This document shows, piece by piece, positions 11,235 to 22,984 of a stretch of 64,000 nucleotides of DNA. The position numbers and the translations under genes are program-made. The notes beneath the pieces were generated by a model. It ran no database searches and was not told where the DNA came from. It saw only the letters and a list, made by a program, of their open reading frames with translations. This DNA comes from Hysterium pulicare CBS 123377 (taxonomy: Eukaryota > Ascomycota > Dothideomycetes > Hysteriales > Hysteriaceae): contig AJFK01000441.1 in the NCBI GenBank assembly GCA_000467715.1, positions 1-64,000 of the forward strand, in the 5' to 3' direction. Each line of letters begins with the position of its first letter. The first letter of the stretch is position 1.

Positions 11235-12746
11235 TCAAATAGTACGCGATCTCTTCAAGGACGGCCTCTTATCCTTAACCTCGTCTCCACCTTCATCGCA
11301 GGACCGACTTCGTTTCGTGCCTTTTCCGACTGAGGCGTCAAAAGGTCGAGATCGCTCTAGCCATCTTCCAGTCGTCCCAATCTCACTCCCCTTCCTCTCT
11401 TCTTTTCCGCCATCTTCCGTCTGCTGGCGCTCAGATTTGACCACCACCCCGACCTCCTCCTTCGGCTCCTTAGCCTCTTTGGTCTTCCTCGCTTCCTGCG
11501 CCCTCTTCACCTTCTCCATGACTATCATCTGCCATATTTCCCGGCGGGTCCTCCTCGAATCAAACTCCATCCTCCGACTATGGCCTCCCAAACTCGACCA
11601 CTCGAAAGCGAAGCGATTGGACAACAAGGCGGGATTTTCACAGAGGTACTTGCTTAGAGCATAGACCCAGGGTCCGCAAGGTCCAACATCCGTCTTGCAT
11701 CTGTTGTGCGCGTATTGCCCCGGTATACCCTCCTCATGCTGCGCTTTTTGGAAAAGTTCGTTCTCGGCCCAGCCCATTAGTGTTTCGAACCCGTGGGTGA
11801 CGTCGTTGGCTACGAGCATGTTGGTCATGAAACCCTCGGTGATACCATCGAAGTATCGAGCGCTGATGTCGTGCGTATCGATAATCAGGAGAGCCCAATG
11901 ACTACCGGCCGTCTCTGGTGATGTTGGAGTTGCAGGAGTCGCCGGAATCGCAGGCGTGGTTTCATCAACGGCGTAGAAGCCGTCGTTGATGGGAATAAAT
12001 ACCCATCGCTTCTCCATCATCTTCTCTTTGTACGCGCTGTAGGTACTCAGGTCGATATTTTCCTGTGTACCGATGGTCCACAGGAGCTGGCCATAGAATG
12101 ATGGCGCTATGAAGATGCTTTTCTTGGAACATTCGGATTTTTGTGCTAGCAGCGAAAGAGAGACGTTAATTGTCCCTTCTTCGAACCAACCACTTGGGGA
12201 GGTGAGGTTCATGATATTTCGGACTTCGCCATTTTTGATGGAACAGGTTTCTAGCTCGAGATACGTTTGTTCAGAGGTATCAGGAGCGGCGGGCGTACTC
12301 GCCCGGGTTGTCGTGAGCGATGGAGCATTTGACGTCTCTGCTGACTTGCTGTTGGATGAAGATGAGGAATCTCCATCGTTCGGTGCACCGAGGGGCTGCT
12401 GATCATCATTGGGAGGAGACGATCCTGCATCTTGGCTTTGTTGGAAGTCATCACCAAGCAGTTTCACTGATCCTTTGGCAGGAATGCTGAGGTTGGCAAC
12501 CTCAGGTCCGACACCTCTTGCACCAGCATCATCCACATGGCGGTCGGATCTCGCGTCTTGCGAGGTATGCTCCTCACTTCCGCCATCGGTTCTGTCCATC
12601 TCTTGCTTCCTCAGATAGTTACGAATCTCAGCTAGCGTAGGCTGCACGCCGTTCTGGGCAGCTTTCTTCAAATGAGCCGCCAACTCCGACAATTTTAGAC
12701 CTCTTGCCTTACCGTCACCACCGCGAAGAGTGGGCTTCGCCGACAT
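11235..12746 (-). CDS. Ulp1-type cysteine protease (SUMO/NEDD8 protease-like), copy B
   Basis: A single exon encodes 503 residues with an ATG start. The N-terminus has a basic helical segment (about residues 15-48), followed by a disordered acidic/Ser-rich linker to about 155. The peptidase domain (about 160-370) is clearly paralogous to copy A, sharing GWFEEGT, EKRWVFIPINDGF, GSHWALLIID, ARYFDG, GFETLMGW and NRCK. The proposed triad is His283, Asp300, Cys357 (VGPCGPW); Gln344 lies in the expanded loop before the nucleophile. A 20-residue Pro/Ala/Thr insertion (PATPATP) interrupts the segment before His283. The C-terminal 130 residues are Lys/Arg/Glu-rich with nuclear-signal-like KRSR patches. 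Unlike copy A it has no intron near the 3' end. The two genes converge on the epimerase pseudogene. Confidence 0.85.
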   Translation of the reverse strand: MSAKPTLRGGDGKARGLKLSELAAHLKKAAQNGVQPTLAEIRNYLRKQEMDRTDGGSEEHTSQDARSDRHVDDAGARGVGPEVANLSIPAKGSVKLLGDDFQQSQDAGSSPPNDDQQPLGAPNDGDSSSSSNSKSAETSNAPSLTTTRASTPAAPDTSEQTYLELETCSIKNGEVRNIMNLTSPSGWFEEGTINVSLSLLAQKSECSKKSIFIAPSFYGQLLWTIGTQENIDLSTYSAYKEKMMEKRWVFIPINDGFYAVDETTPAIPATPATPTSPETAGSHWALLIIDTHDISARYFDGITEGFMTNMLVANDVTHGFETLMGWAENELFQKAQHEEGIPGQYAHNRCKTDVGPCGPWVYALSKYLCENPALLSNRFAFEWSSLGGHSRRMEFDSRRTRREIWQMIVMEKVKRAQEARKTKEAKEPKEEVGVVVKSERQQTEDGGKEERKGSEIGTTGRWLERSRPFDASVGKGTKRSRSCDEGGDEVKDKRPSLKRSRTI

Positions 12747-13722
12747 CTTTCGTTTTATATGGGTTGCGATGTGGATGCGAAAGGTGAAATTGTTCGATAT
12801 GTGTTTGTCGCTTGTCTTTATATTTTGTTTGTGTCGGTGGATGGTGACAGTTGGGAAATAGTTTGAAAACTAAAGAGAGGGAAGTATATAGAGTTGCGCG
12901 AAAACGATGTGGATTATATAATCCTTCGTGAGCGAAATGCAAGAAGGAGAGCTAAGAGCTCTTTATGATGTTGTTCCAGGTGAACCATGGGTGGATGCCC
13001 TGTGACCATCCCTGCCTCGTTTTAGCGCATGTTTCTATGACTCCGGTTCCTGTTTGCTGGTGAATGTATTAGGTCAGCCGTGAATTTGTTTGGCCTGCAG
13101 TTGGATAAGTGATATACCCGAACTCTTCAACCGCATTCCCTTACGCGCTCAGGTGGTTCACCGTCCTTGGGCAATGAACCCAGTGGCACTCCGGGTAACT
13201 GCATATGCGAACGTCTGCAACTTCCTTCTATGCGCAAGGGAACAGAACTCACATCCACAATCCTTAGTTTCTAAGTCCGATAAACCAACCTTATTCAATC
13301 AGCAATAATAGGTACCGTTACGAAAAGAAAGCCTTTGAATACCTCACCGTATTAGGGAAAAGCAAGGACTACTGTAGCCTAGGTAACGCTGAGGGACGTC
13401 GAAACCGAAGAGTTTAGCCTCCATCAGAACAATGAGATTAGTCGTCCGAATCCGTCGCCAACTTTGCAGTTAACATACACTGCGCATATGTTTGAGGAGG
13501 GGGTATACTCCAATCTCCAACTCGCCGCAATACGATGGAACACATACGTAACCTAGATGTGAACGAGAAAAGAAGCAGGCTTTCAGGCTTATTCCACATT
13601 AACATAGCATCCGCAACATAAACCGAAAGTTTACCCAGGATTATGCCACCTTTTTTCGTCAACAGTCTCTATCGTCTCAGATCCCATCCGTCTCCCTTCT
13701 TTTCCTGTCTCCTTCTCCATTC
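12747..13722. other. Intergenic region
   Basis: It contains the promoter of protease B (its start is at 12746) and the 3' flank of the MFS pump. Short open frames are present in several phases; none resembles a known family or carries supporting splice signals. Confidence 0.5.
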
Positions 13723-15838
13723 CTAATACAGATTCTTCTCCGTCTCCAGATGCACAGCCTGTTCATTGCTCTTTTTCTTCTTATCAACCGTTCGCGTACT
13801 CAACGCACTAGCAATAGCACAAACTCCAAACGCAATCGCGACCAAATATACCACCCTAAAAGCGTGCACGTATGCTTGTTTCACCGCGAGTTGCGCTGCT
13901 GCAATTGTGGCCTTATTGATTCCAGGTACTTTGGCGTATGCAGCAGCTGTGTTGGTGACAGAAGCTTTAAGGAGAGCGGGTACAGAGCCTTTGAAGCCGG
14001 AGGACTTGGCAGCGGAAGCGATGTAGGAGGGGATGACGTTGGCATAGCGAGATGTGTAGATCGAAACGTAGATGGCGGTTGCAACAGCACCGCCGATTAG
14101 ACGGAAGGTTGAGATGAGACCTACTGCTACGCCACTAGTCCGATAACATTAGCTGAAGCAGGACTTTTATTCATATCAAGGGAAGCACTCACATATCGGT
14201 TTGATCATCTAGTCCCAGAGACACCATTCCAAAGCTCAGTGGCGAAGGAGGCAAGTTACAAGCAGCTACGATGATCACAGTAGCAATAGCCTGCGTTTTA
14301 TCTGCGATACCAACGCTGGCCAGTGACCCGATCAAAGCGGTTTGCAAGACGATGAATCCTGTCAGTTGCCATCGCTCGTGACCAAGTATTGGCATCAAGG
14401 TCACACAGTACCAGCCCGCGATGATCGTGCCAAAGGAAACCATGTTTGCGTAGACACCCCGAATGATGGTGTCGTTAGCGGGAACGAATAGAAGGGCGGA
14501 TTCGCGAGGCCAGAGAACGTTCATGCTGTAGTAAAGCATACCAGCTACAAAGCAAACGACCAGGAGAGCAGTGAATCTAAGCACGTCAATATCCTACGGT
14601 ACTTGATCGGGACAACAACTTACTCTCGCCATTTCTTGAAAAGTTTCGGGGGAAGAATCGGGTACTTTAGGTTTGCATAAACCTCCCAGAAAGCGAGTGC
14701 AACAAAGCAGACAAAAGCTATAACGATTGGCGCTACAACATGTGCGCTAGCCCATGGATAAGATACACCACCCTGTGAATCAAATTAGTAAATGGTTAGC
14801 AAGGCTACGTGGAGAAATATACCCAGTTCAGTCCAACAAGCAAGAGCAGACATCCAGCTGTGAAGAGCAGCAATCCAAAATGATCCAATTCCTTCACCAG
14901 CTGCCATTTCGTCTTGTGGTCATCTTCGTGCTTCGTTTCAAAGGAAGGCGGCTTATAGAAGAAGAACAGCATGACAACTGTCGCTGCTTCGAACGCGAAA
15001 CAAAACCAATAGCAGGCTCTCCAGCCAATTGGGCTATAAGTGATGAAAGCATAGCCGATCAAAGGTCCGAATGATGAGACGTGATTGGCAAGAATCATGA
15101 TTCCTAAAGTCGTGAAGCGGTATCGGTTCGGAACTAATTCTTGAGCGCAGGCGAAGCACATCTCTTGGAATCCGCCGCCAAAGCCAAAGAATACACCGCT
15201 CACTATCATTTGACTGATGCTTTGACCGCTGATATTTTTGTTAGTTTGTTCCTCGTCATCTTGGTGATATAAGCATACGTTGCTCCAATTAGTGCTCCAA
15301 TGCATGCAGAGATTGCTCCAGTCAAGAGGAACCATCCTGTTCAATGAGTTCAACATGCGCTTCCGAAAGGTACAAGGGGACAAAGGAAGGCTTACGTCGA
15401 CCAAAGATATCAGCCAGACGCCCTCCTACAGTTACGATGATCGCAGCGCCAAGATTCCAGCTATACCTCATCTTAGCAATGGACTGAGACTGTGGATTGA
15501 CAAGTTCACATACCAAACTGTTATCCATGGATACTTCGGGTCTGGTCCAAGGTCCGCATTGATGTACGCAAGTACTGCCGCCGGCATAATCAACGTGAAT
15601 AGATAAGATTCGTACATCATGATCAAGGACTGCAAATCAGTTTAAGTGAGAGCACTTCGAGTCGAAAGGGGCGGTGATCGCTTACGAATATGGCCATTTT
15701 GGTCTTGAAAGTCACCTTGGCTTTTGGTTCTCCATCGGGGCCCTGAGATAAAGAATTCCCAGAACTCCAATGCTCTGGAGACTTCTCAACCGTTTCAACT
15801 GCCTCCATGTTCACCTTCTCTCCCTCAGTAGTAGACAT
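13723..15838 (-). CDS. TRI12-type MFS efflux transporter
   Basis: Eight exons (15838-15686, 15629-15514, 15460-15396, 15336-15279, 15228-14823, 14772-14624, 14576-14193, 14134-13723) join in frame to 580 residues, the usual size of the fungal trichothecene efflux pump family (PF06609, DHA2-like with 14 helices). Diagnostic parts are MMYESYLFTLIMPAAVL in the first helix, LGAAIIVTVGGRLADIFGR (MFS signature in the loop between helices 2 and 3), GVFFGFGGGFQE, FVPANDTIIRGVYANMV and GLISTFRLIGGAVATA. The N-terminal 45 residues are polar and cytosolic. Members sit in the plasma membrane and export toxins or siderophores by proton antiport; the substrate cannot be inferred. All splice junctions have GT..AG ends. 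No biosynthetic genes lie beside it. Confidence 0.9.
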
Positions 15839-16771
15839 GATGCAAAGATTGGTCTTTGTTGAGAGTTGAACTTGGGATGATGTTCAAAGAAGCACGACCA
15901 CCTGCGCGGTACAGACCCAGAGCAGCGGTCCGAATGCAGAGAAAACTCCAAAGGGATGGATTAGTGGCCTGCGAAATACATATGCCCTACTGCTAGAGTA
16001 GTCTATTCGAGTCGAAGCAGCGGCAGAGCGGGTTCATTTATCAGATATTCGCATGGTTGCGGCGTAGTCGACCCAGTGGGGATTCCGCCCAACTTTGTTT
16101 CCCCGCTGTGAGCTGGGGAACGCCTGAGCGCCTTTGAGCAGCGGAGAAGGCGACCCGACTGCCCCGGACCATTGGATTGGTTGAAAGAGGGAGCCACTGA
16201 ATCATTAGCGCTGTAGAATTCGCTTCTGAGTTCCGCAAACATTTGCACATACAGAACATATACGTACGGCTGCAGGTCGTTGTGCAAGTAGATAAACCTT
16301 CTCCTGGAAAACGCGGATCGGCTTTTGCGAGACGTGACCGGGACGGTGCACGCTACGGCAGAGGAATTTCTTGGCATTCACGTGATCGTCATACTCCACC
16401 GCCATCCATGTGAATCCCGCGTTTCAATCCAAAGGAATATCTCCGACCTCCTTCAAAATCTGTAGGGACTATGGATCGTGGATTTGCTGGAGGTCAAAGA
16501 ACCTTGGTGTAGGTCCGGCCTCTATCCGTACGACCCTGGTGATGAAAGTTACCGAGAAGAAATGGTGGGAATCATGCCATGGTTCTGTGGACTATGTAGG
16601 CACATACGACTAGTTCATACAAGACGGATAGAACGGACACAATAGCTTTGGGCCTAACTTACTAGGCCACCTCCTACAGAGGCTGACTGAGACTGAAAAA
16701 GCTCTTTTTGGAGATTGACACACTCGTTGTTTGTATGTGGTGGATGATTGTATTGTTTCGCATTTGCTTTC
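15839..16771. other. Intergenic region
   Basis: This is the upstream region of the MFS pump and the 3' flank of the coiled-coil gene. Short frames on both strands (for example minus-strand 16003-16405) lack ATG starts with context, introns or family similarity. I see no gene. Confidence 0.5.
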
Positions 16772-18479
16772 CTAACCCCATTTCTGGATGAATCGTGCGA
16801 CCTTCTCCTCCCCAACCGAAAGCTCTCCAGATTCTGCGTTCTGGACTTTGTGATCAACGTCCACTAGCTTTGCTTCAAGCTCCTTCAACCGCTGTTCAAG
16901 AGTTTGGTCGGAAAAGCTGAAACGCTGATAATTTGTGTTGCAATATAGTGCGTCCAGAATAGCCCTGAGATCAACATCGGCTTTACCGAGAACTTCCGCC
17001 AAGCTCTCATGTGTTGAGGAAGACGCAGCGGCATACTGTTCTTCCAGCTTCTGATGGCGCTCGATTTGCGCTTTTGCTAACGTCTCACTGAGCGCCACGG
17101 CACTATCTTGGTGGAATGCCACGTCAGCTTGGCGGAGAGCATCTTCAATCACTGCAGGCAGTTTGGCAGTCTTCGATGGTTTTAGTTTTACCGGAGACGA
17201 AAGAACAGACTTCGGCGCAGAGCTTGTGCGCTTTCGTGAAGCAGCCGTAATTTCTTTGGTTGAGTCTACCATCAGTTCCGAAGCAGCTTTGCTGACATGG
17301 TTAAGGGCTTGGATGAACCCATCTACTTCTTTAGCATGCTTGTTGATTACATCGAGGCGGTCGCTCATGAATTTTAATGTTGACAATACCTGCAGTGCTT
17401 AGTATGTAATCTTTCGAAAAGGTAGAAGCCTTACATATGTCAGCCAAGCGCTCTTGGCTTCTTTTCGTTGGTCCTCTGAACGTGTTTTGGCTTGCAAAAT
17501 AGGTCCACGATGCTCATGTTCAACCACCATTTCAGCGACAGAGGCGATTTCGGAGTGCAGGGTTTCGAGCTCGCCTTGCAACGCCTCCTTCTCTGCTTGG
17601 AGGTCTTCCTTTGATCCAGTTGGAAGATCTTCAGGACGATAGTCTCTTATTCTAGACAAGTAGACATTGTCCATTCTAGCTTTGACTTCAGCCGTCCGGA
17701 ATGAAACAATAGCTTTGCACCATTGATCAATGGATTTCTCATCGTCAGTAACTTCCGGATCAGCGAAAATCTTCGAAACAATGTTTGGCAGTGCTGTCAG
17801 CATCTTATCGTCTGAACTGAGTCGTTCTGTCACATATGAAATGATTGAGGACTTTTCGGCCTCTGCCTCTCTCTGAGCCGTTGTCAATTGCTCTGTGATT
17901 GAGCTCGAGACATCTTCAATCTATTTTATCGTTAGCACATTTGAGTATAACTGTCGGCCAATACTAACAGAAATATCTAGTCGGCTCTTCTCTTGAGTCT
18001 CTTTTCGGCGGCGTTCATTCCGCAAACGCTCCACCGACAGATTCGGCTTCTTCATGCCTTGCAAAGCCGTCAATGCAGCCTTTTGAGACTCTAGGATTTT
18101 GCACTGCTCCTCGATAGCAGCAGTCGAGCTCTGCAAAGACTGAATAGCAGAAGAAAGCTCATGATCGTGAATTGGGCGGATCTCAGATAACTCGTCGTCG
18201 TCGTATCGATCAACAATTCCTTTCTTTTCAAGAGCAAGGTAACTTTAACGTGAATGAGCCATCTGATTACATATAATTGACGACTCAAAAAAAGACTCAC
18301 AGTTCCAGTTCCTCTTTCGTCAACAACGTAGAAGGACCAAGGTACTCGTTCACCCAAGCAGCAGCCTGTTGTTTCGTTTCATCGGATTCGAACGCCGCAA
18401 GGACAGCGTCCAAATCGACAGCAAGATCACGCTCTTCTAGAACATTGAGCAAATGATGAGCAGCATCTTCTACAGACAT
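16772..18479 (-). CDS. Coiled-coil protein, probable HAUS augmin-like complex subunit 3
   Basis: Four exons (18479-18301, 18242-17969, 17920-17435, 17389-16772) encode 518 residues; the last intron carries a CTAAG branch site and CAG acceptor. The N-terminus has the WVNEYLGPSTLLTKEELELY pattern seen at the start of HAUS3 (PF14932: Trp, Leu, then an acidic helix), followed by long heptad-rich coiled coils from about residue 80 to 330 and again near the C-terminus. Augmin recruits gamma-tubulin to spindle microtubules for branching nucleation. The first ATG in frame after the upstream stop is 18479, so I start there although the frame is open to 18539. A basic linker (KRTSSAP) separates the coiled coils. 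Coiled-coil structure is certain; the HAUS3 identity is inference. It is head to head with thymidylate synthase. Confidence 0.7.
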
Positions 18480-18695
18480 TTCTGTTAGAACAATGCATTC
18501 ATGCAACCCACGTGAAGGAAGTTGTGATGTTGAAGTCAACTCGGATGTTGTTTAGTAGTGGGGAAATTTCCCTACGGCCGCCCAAACGCTCCAACTCCGT
18601 CGTCGCGTCTCCCGAAAAACACGCTTTCACGTCGACTTTCCATCCCACCTTCACACATTCACCATCAATTCACGCTCCACTCATCTCAAACAACG
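18480..18695. promoter_or_regulatory. Bidirectional promoter of the HAUS3-like and thymidylate synthase genes
   Basis: Only 216 bases separate the two start codons. The interval contains a CACGTG E-box-like hexamer at 18509-18514, a perfect 12-base palindrome GGGAAATTTCCC at 18561-18572 and a CT/CA-rich leader before 18696. No TATA box is evident. Shared control of the two genes is inference from spacing only. Confidence 0.5.
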
Positions 18696-19742
18696 ATGGC
18701 GCCTTCAGCCATCGAACCACCTTCCGCCCTACCTACAAAACTAAATCCGACTTTAGAAATCGGCTCAGCTGCAAAGCCACCCACAATGCCCGAGCACGAA
18801 GAATACCAATACCTCAACCTGATCCGCGACATTCTCGAAAACGGCGAACACAGACCCGACCGCACAGGCACAGGAACCTACTCCATCTTCGCGCCTCCCC
18901 AGATGAAATTCTCCCTCTCGAAACCCTCCTCCAACCCTGCAGAACCACCCGTGCCAATCCTCCCCCTCCTAACAACCAAACGCGTCTTCCTCCGCGCCGT
19001 AATTGCCGAACTCCTCTGGTTCATAGCCGGTTCCACCAGCAGTCAAAGCCTCTCCGCGCAAGGCGTCAAAATCTGGGACGGCAACGGCAGTCGGGAATTC
19101 CTCGACAGTGTCGGTCTGGGGAATTACGCTGAGGGGGAGTTGGGGCCTGTGTATGGCTTTCAATGGCGCCATTTCGGCGCGGAGTACAAGGGGCCGGGAG
19201 AAGATTACGAGGGAAAGGGGGTAGATCAATTGGCGGAGGTGATTGAGAAAATGAAGAATAAACCTTATGACAGGAGGATTATTCTCAGTGCTTGGAATCC
19301 GGCGGATTTGAAAAAGATGGCGCTGCCGCCTTGTCATATGTTTGCGCAGTTTTATGTTTCGTTTCCGAGAAGCCGGGATGGAGATTTACATGGTGCAGAA
19401 GGAAAGCCAAAGGGTGTACTGCATAGTATACTCTACCAACGTTCCTGCGATATGGGTTTGGGTGTTCCGTTCAATATTGCGTCTTACGCTCTCCTCACGC
19501 ACATGCTGGCTCATGTGTGCAATTTGACTCCAGGCACGTTCACGCATACGATGGGGGATGCGCATGTTTATCTTGATCATGTCGATGCGCTGAAGGTGCA
19601 GTTGGAAAGGGAGCCGAGAGAATTTCCTACGCTGAGGATTGAGAGGGAGAAAGGCGGAGTTATTGATGGGTGGAAGGCGGAAGAATTTGTGGTAGAGGGG
19701 TATCAACCACATAAGATGATTGCTATGAAGATGAGTGTATGA
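18696..19742 (+). CDS. TMP1: Thymidylate synthase
   Basis: A single exon encodes 348 residues. The enzyme converts dUMP to dTMP using methylene-tetrahydrofolate and is the only de novo source of thymidylate. Visible signatures are [18 protein letters not shown] and DRTGTGT at the N-terminus, [27 protein letters not shown]-like core ([18 protein letters not shown]), the catalytic loop [14 protein letters not shown] with nucleophile Cys213, [18 protein letters not shown] and GDAHVYLDH. Asn/Arg dUMP-binding residues are present in [10 protein letters not shown]. The chosen ATG has good context (CAACGATGG); the frame is open further upstream to 18558, but that segment looks like leader. A short fungal insertion (about residues 233-247) interrupts the strand after the catalytic loop. 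Confidence 0.97.
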   Translation: MAPSAIEPPSALPTKLNPTLEIGSAAKPPTMPEHEEYQYLNLIRDILENGEHRPDRTGTGTYSIFAPPQMKFSLSKPSSNPAEPPVPILPLLTTKRVFLRAVIAELLWFIAGSTSSQSLSAQGVKIWDGNGSREFLDSVGLGNYAEGELGPVYGFQWRHFGAEYKGPGEDYEGKGVDQLAEVIEKMKNKPYDRRIILSAWNPADLKKMALPPCHMFAQFYVSFPRSRDGDLHGAEGKPKGVLHSILYQRSCDMGLGVPFNIASYALLTHMLAHVCNLTPGTFTHTMGDAHVYLDHVDALKVQLEREPREFPTLRIEREKGGVIDGWKAEEFVVEGYQPHKMIAMKMSV

Positions 19743-20055
19743 TTATGTTAATGGGTATGTGGGGATTGGGCTGGGTAATTGGCCATTGGATGGGGTTGCT
19801 CTGTCCGTTTATTGTTAGGCTGTAAGAGTTTATTGGTAGTAGATGATTTACGCTCTGCGAGGAGCATTTTTATGTGGAAGTACATATATTCCTTAAGACG
19901 TGTCTGGAAAAACTTTTCGTGACTCGCCTGCCTCTACCAGAGACTTATTATGCGAACCATAGCGGTCACAATATAGCTTAACCATCCGAAATGATGCTCC
20001 ACGTGCGCATATCCCTTGATTATTACTAGGTATCAAAATAAGCAAGTTGTATTAC
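19743..20055. other. Intergenic region
   Basis: It contains the 3' flank of thymidylate synthase and AT-rich sequence. Nothing coding is supported. Confidence 0.5.
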
Positions 20056-20577
20056 CTGTTGAGCAATTTGCGCGTAGCCCTTCACAACGACTACATTTTT
20101 GTCGAGGGTGTCTAGGAGTGTAAGAGCTGTCTCGTACTCCTGCCATATGAGTTCAAGTCTCCCAGAGTCATCAACATCTCTTCCTGGAAGGGCCACTGAG
20201 CCTTTCGGAACTCCTTTGATCCTCTGTGTCTGGTCAGATTTGCTTCGCCCATCAACTGCCTCATTTCCTCACAAGTGAAGTCGGCGTACCGCCACTTCTT
20301 AGTTGACACAGCTACCTTCCTGTTTTTGGAGCCTCCCTTTTTCTTATAAGCTTCATATGCCGGGTAGTCCAAACTCTTGAGCTCTGTATCCTCCTTGCTC
20401 ATCATGACCTGCTCCAAGCTCCATGCGAACCAATCCACGCCGCTGACTTCGACCTTCTCTAGACCTCGCAAAGTAGTCTTCTTTCAATTAGTTCAGCCTT
20501 TGTACTATGCATTAAATCCAGTTCAACACCTGTGGGCATGCGGAGAAATGCTTGCTCAAGAGAAACACATACTTGAG
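20056..20577 (-). pseudogene. Frame-interrupted coding remnant of unknown family
   Basis: On the minus strand three overlapping frames look coding in succession. The first holds FLRMPTGVELDL, the second VSGVDWFAWSLEQVMM, SLDYPAYEAYKKK and DFTCEEMRQLMGEANL, and the third GRLELIWQEYETALTLLDTL and KNVVVVKGYAQIAQQ, followed by a gtaat donor-like site at 20055. A 48-bp GT..AG intron (starting gtacaa, ending ctag) could join the first two; a 56-bp intron could join the second and third but would remove the best part of frame two. There is no ATG at the 5' end. I therefore treat it as a decayed or mis-annotatable gene. The DFTCEEMRQLM segment faintly recalls a SAP motif. No function is assigned. Confidence 0.45.
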
Positions 20578-20621
20578 CCTATGCAAAGAAAAAGTATATA
20601 CTCCAGTTAACCCAGGACTGG

Positions 20622-21830
20622 TTATATAAAGCCTATATTCGAACAAATATCCCCATCAGCATCTAACGACTTCGGAAAAGTCGTATATACCCCACAATAC
20701 GTTCGTCTCGTCTCCAACGCCGCCAGGACAATCAGCACTATTCCGAATACGCAAAGCGAAAGCGTGTAGAGTTTGTACCACCGTGAATTGATCGATGGAT
20801 GAATACAGTTGTCTCCATGGCCCTTGATGATGTGGAACAAGCTGGAAAATATTGTCACGCCGAAAAAATAAACGTTGACGATCCCGGAACTAAGGGTCGT
20901 TGCTGTGACAATGTTCGATTCTATTCTCAAAGGGAAGAATAACAGGAAGAGAAGGATGAAATAGGTTGCTTGGATGCCCCAGGTGATGAAATTGATGACA
21001 AGCATCCGCCAGAAGTAGTGGGGGTGACGCTCTGCTGATACTGGAGTAACTTCTCGCGTCGAAGAGTTCATTGTGTCTTGCCGCAGTAAGAGTTTGTGTT
21101 CGTTTGAGCCATGGGTATCGACAGTGGCATAGCTGAAGTCGTCAGCCAGCCATGGAGCGGCAAGAATCCTGAAAAGTCCGAGCAAGGCGATCATGCCAAA
21201 TAGCGATGGCATCGCAAAGGAATTACCATGAGCTCCGCTCTTGAATCCGCTCGCAAGATCATAAACTGTCTGAAGGCCTTGGAGCGAGACGAGGAGAGTC
21301 TGCGCCGAAGACACCGACACTAGTTCTATCCTCGATCGTGGCGGCAACTTCGAGGCATACATCCGACTTGCAATCATGATATCTTTCGAGCTATCCCATC
21401 GTCCTTTAGGGCCCAACCAAAAGGCCGAATTGCTAGCAGCCATGTCGGAAGGGCTCCAGTTGAGACTGCAGGCTCTACGAATAGTGATAGCATGGTATCG
21501 CCAGATGATGGACGTTGGATTATAGTGACAGGCATAATCCAACCAGGTTGGTGGTGGACCTTGTAGAATGACAGGACGAGGGATGCCGACAAGGAGGTGG
21601 GCAATGAGAGGCGCTAGACATAACGTTGAAAGAGATATCCATTCAGAAAAGCCAATCTTCTGGGATTGATATGTGAAAAAAAAGTGCATAGAATTCAATG
21701 GCTCTAGGGTGGGAAAACTCTGCGTAGCATTCTGACGAGTAGAAAAAGGTTTCGATTGATTCATGGCCAAGAGTTCGAAACCGGTGAAGAGATGGTTTTG
21801 GTTTCTATTGAGAAGAAGAGAATGTACCAT
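20622..21830 (-). CDS. Fungal multi-pass membrane protein of unknown function
   Basis: One exon encodes 402 residues from the ATG at 21830 (the frame is open a little further but only with a GTG). Hydrophobic segments occur at about residues 60-82 (EWISLSTLCLAPLIAHLLVG), 215-238, 285-312 (FITWGIQATYFILLFLLFF), 322-348 and 365-388, suggesting about five helices. Between the first and second lies a soluble stretch with RACSLNWSPSDMAASNSAFW, a pattern I associate with an uncharacterised ascomycete membrane family. A basic/Ser-rich loop lies at about 245-280. No catalytic motif is visible. It ends only 44 bases from the remnant at 20577. Confidence 0.7.
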   Translation of the reverse strand: MVHSLLLNRNQNHLFTGFELLAMNQSKPFSTRQNATQSFPTLEPLNSMHFFFTYQSQKIGFSEWISLSTLCLAPLIAHLLVGIPRPVILQGPPPTWLDYACHYNPTSIIWRYHAITIRRACSLNWSPSDMAASNSAFWLGPKGRWDSSKDIMIASRMYASKLPPRSRIELVSVSSAQTLLVSLQGLQTVYDLASGFKSGAHGNSFAMPSLFGMIALLGLFRILAAPWLADDFSYATVDTHGSNEHKLLLRQDTMNSSTREVTPVSAERHPHYFWRMLVINFITWGIQATYFILLFLLFFPLRIESNIVTATTLSSGIVNVYFFGVTIFSSLFHIIKGHGDNCIHPSINSRWYKLYTLSLCVFGIVLIVLAALETRRTYCGVYTTFPKSLDADGDICSNIGFI

Positions 21831-22173
21831 TTTTTGTAATGCGGACAGCTTTTCAAACACTGACTAGCAGTGGCAAACGTAATACTAGCATTCTTGCGTG
21901 ACCTTTTTCTTTAGTGCAGTCGCGACAGGTTTCGTATTTAGGGAGTTATTTTGCTGTGAACGAGTGTAAGAACCACAAGATAAACAAAAGTCCGAACAGT
22001 ATACGTAGTGCCGGAAAAGGAGAACCAATCACGTCTGAATGCAAGATCCAGTTCGGGGTTGTTGGACTCGCACATGCAGCGAATATCACAATAGGATTAT
22101 TAAGGTTTATGGGGTCCGGTTGGAAGTTCGGCTTCGCTGCCCCTGATATGAAGCTGAGGTAAGTTTCGGGGTT

Positions 22174-22782
22174 TCATGGAGCGGCACTTGAATCCTTTTC
22201 CATTTCTGTAGCCAACCATTCTGCTTCATTTCTCATCTCTTCTTCTGTCCTGGGTTTGCGCTCATCGGCATCCACTGCCGGGAACGTCCCTCGGCCGGGT
22301 CCATTCATGTCATCTCGCTTCTTCAACTGTCTGCCCAAGTCCCCTTCTTCGCTTTCCATCATGCCATAGATAGCGTCTTTGCCTCCTTTGTCATCCAAAT
22401 CCTTCGCCCTCCTCGGTATTATGTGAGCGTGAACATGAGGGACGCTTTGACCGGCATCTGCCCCGTCCTGTATTGCAATATTTAGAGCTGAAGCCTTGAA
22501 CACCCGCTCGACCATTCGGCTGACGTGTTGAACTGTCATGAAGAGGTCTGTTACCTCTGAGGGCGTAAGTTCACTGAAGCGAGGAACATTCCGGAGTGGT
22601 GAGACGAGGACATGCCCGGGTAGGAGAGGTTTGAGATTCACGAGGGCGAAGGATAGAGGAGTGAGATGGAACACCTCAGACATGTTAGTTGATGGAATTC
22701 AAGAGAACCAATGATGAACAAGTACCTGAGATGTAACCAAGAACGAGCCAAAATGAATTGACTTTGTCGTTAACGGAGGCAT
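22174..22782 (-). CDS. HNT2: HIT-family hydrolase, FHIT/Hnt2-type (Ap3A hydrolase)
   Basis: Two exons (22782-22726, 22674-22174) encode 185 residues. Exon 1 supplies the first strand (KSIHFGSFLVTSQ) that matches the FHIT N-terminus; the intron gtactt...tctgag restores the frame into VFHLTPLSFALVNLKPLLPG. The histidine triad HVHAH is at residues 99-103, with His101 the expected nucleophile, preceded by QDGADAGQSVPH as in FHIT. These enzymes cleave diadenosine triphosphate to AMP and ADP. The insertion after the triad (about 110-150) is acidic/basic and disordered, as is usual in fungal members. It starts head to head with the STEEP1-like gene 200 bases away. Confidence 0.92.
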
Positions 22783-22984
22783 GATGGTGTTGAAGGTTTG
22801 GTGTGGACTTGTTGATGGCATGACGGAATCCATCCCGCTTCCGCCCCGCGAAGCTAAAATTAAATATCTATCACCATTTCGAGCTGCGTTTACAACGCCA
22901 GCCCCTTCAATTCGACCTCCAAAAGTTTCTACTTACATCCTCAATACACCGAAATCAAACTCGGATTCCGACTACCACTCCGAA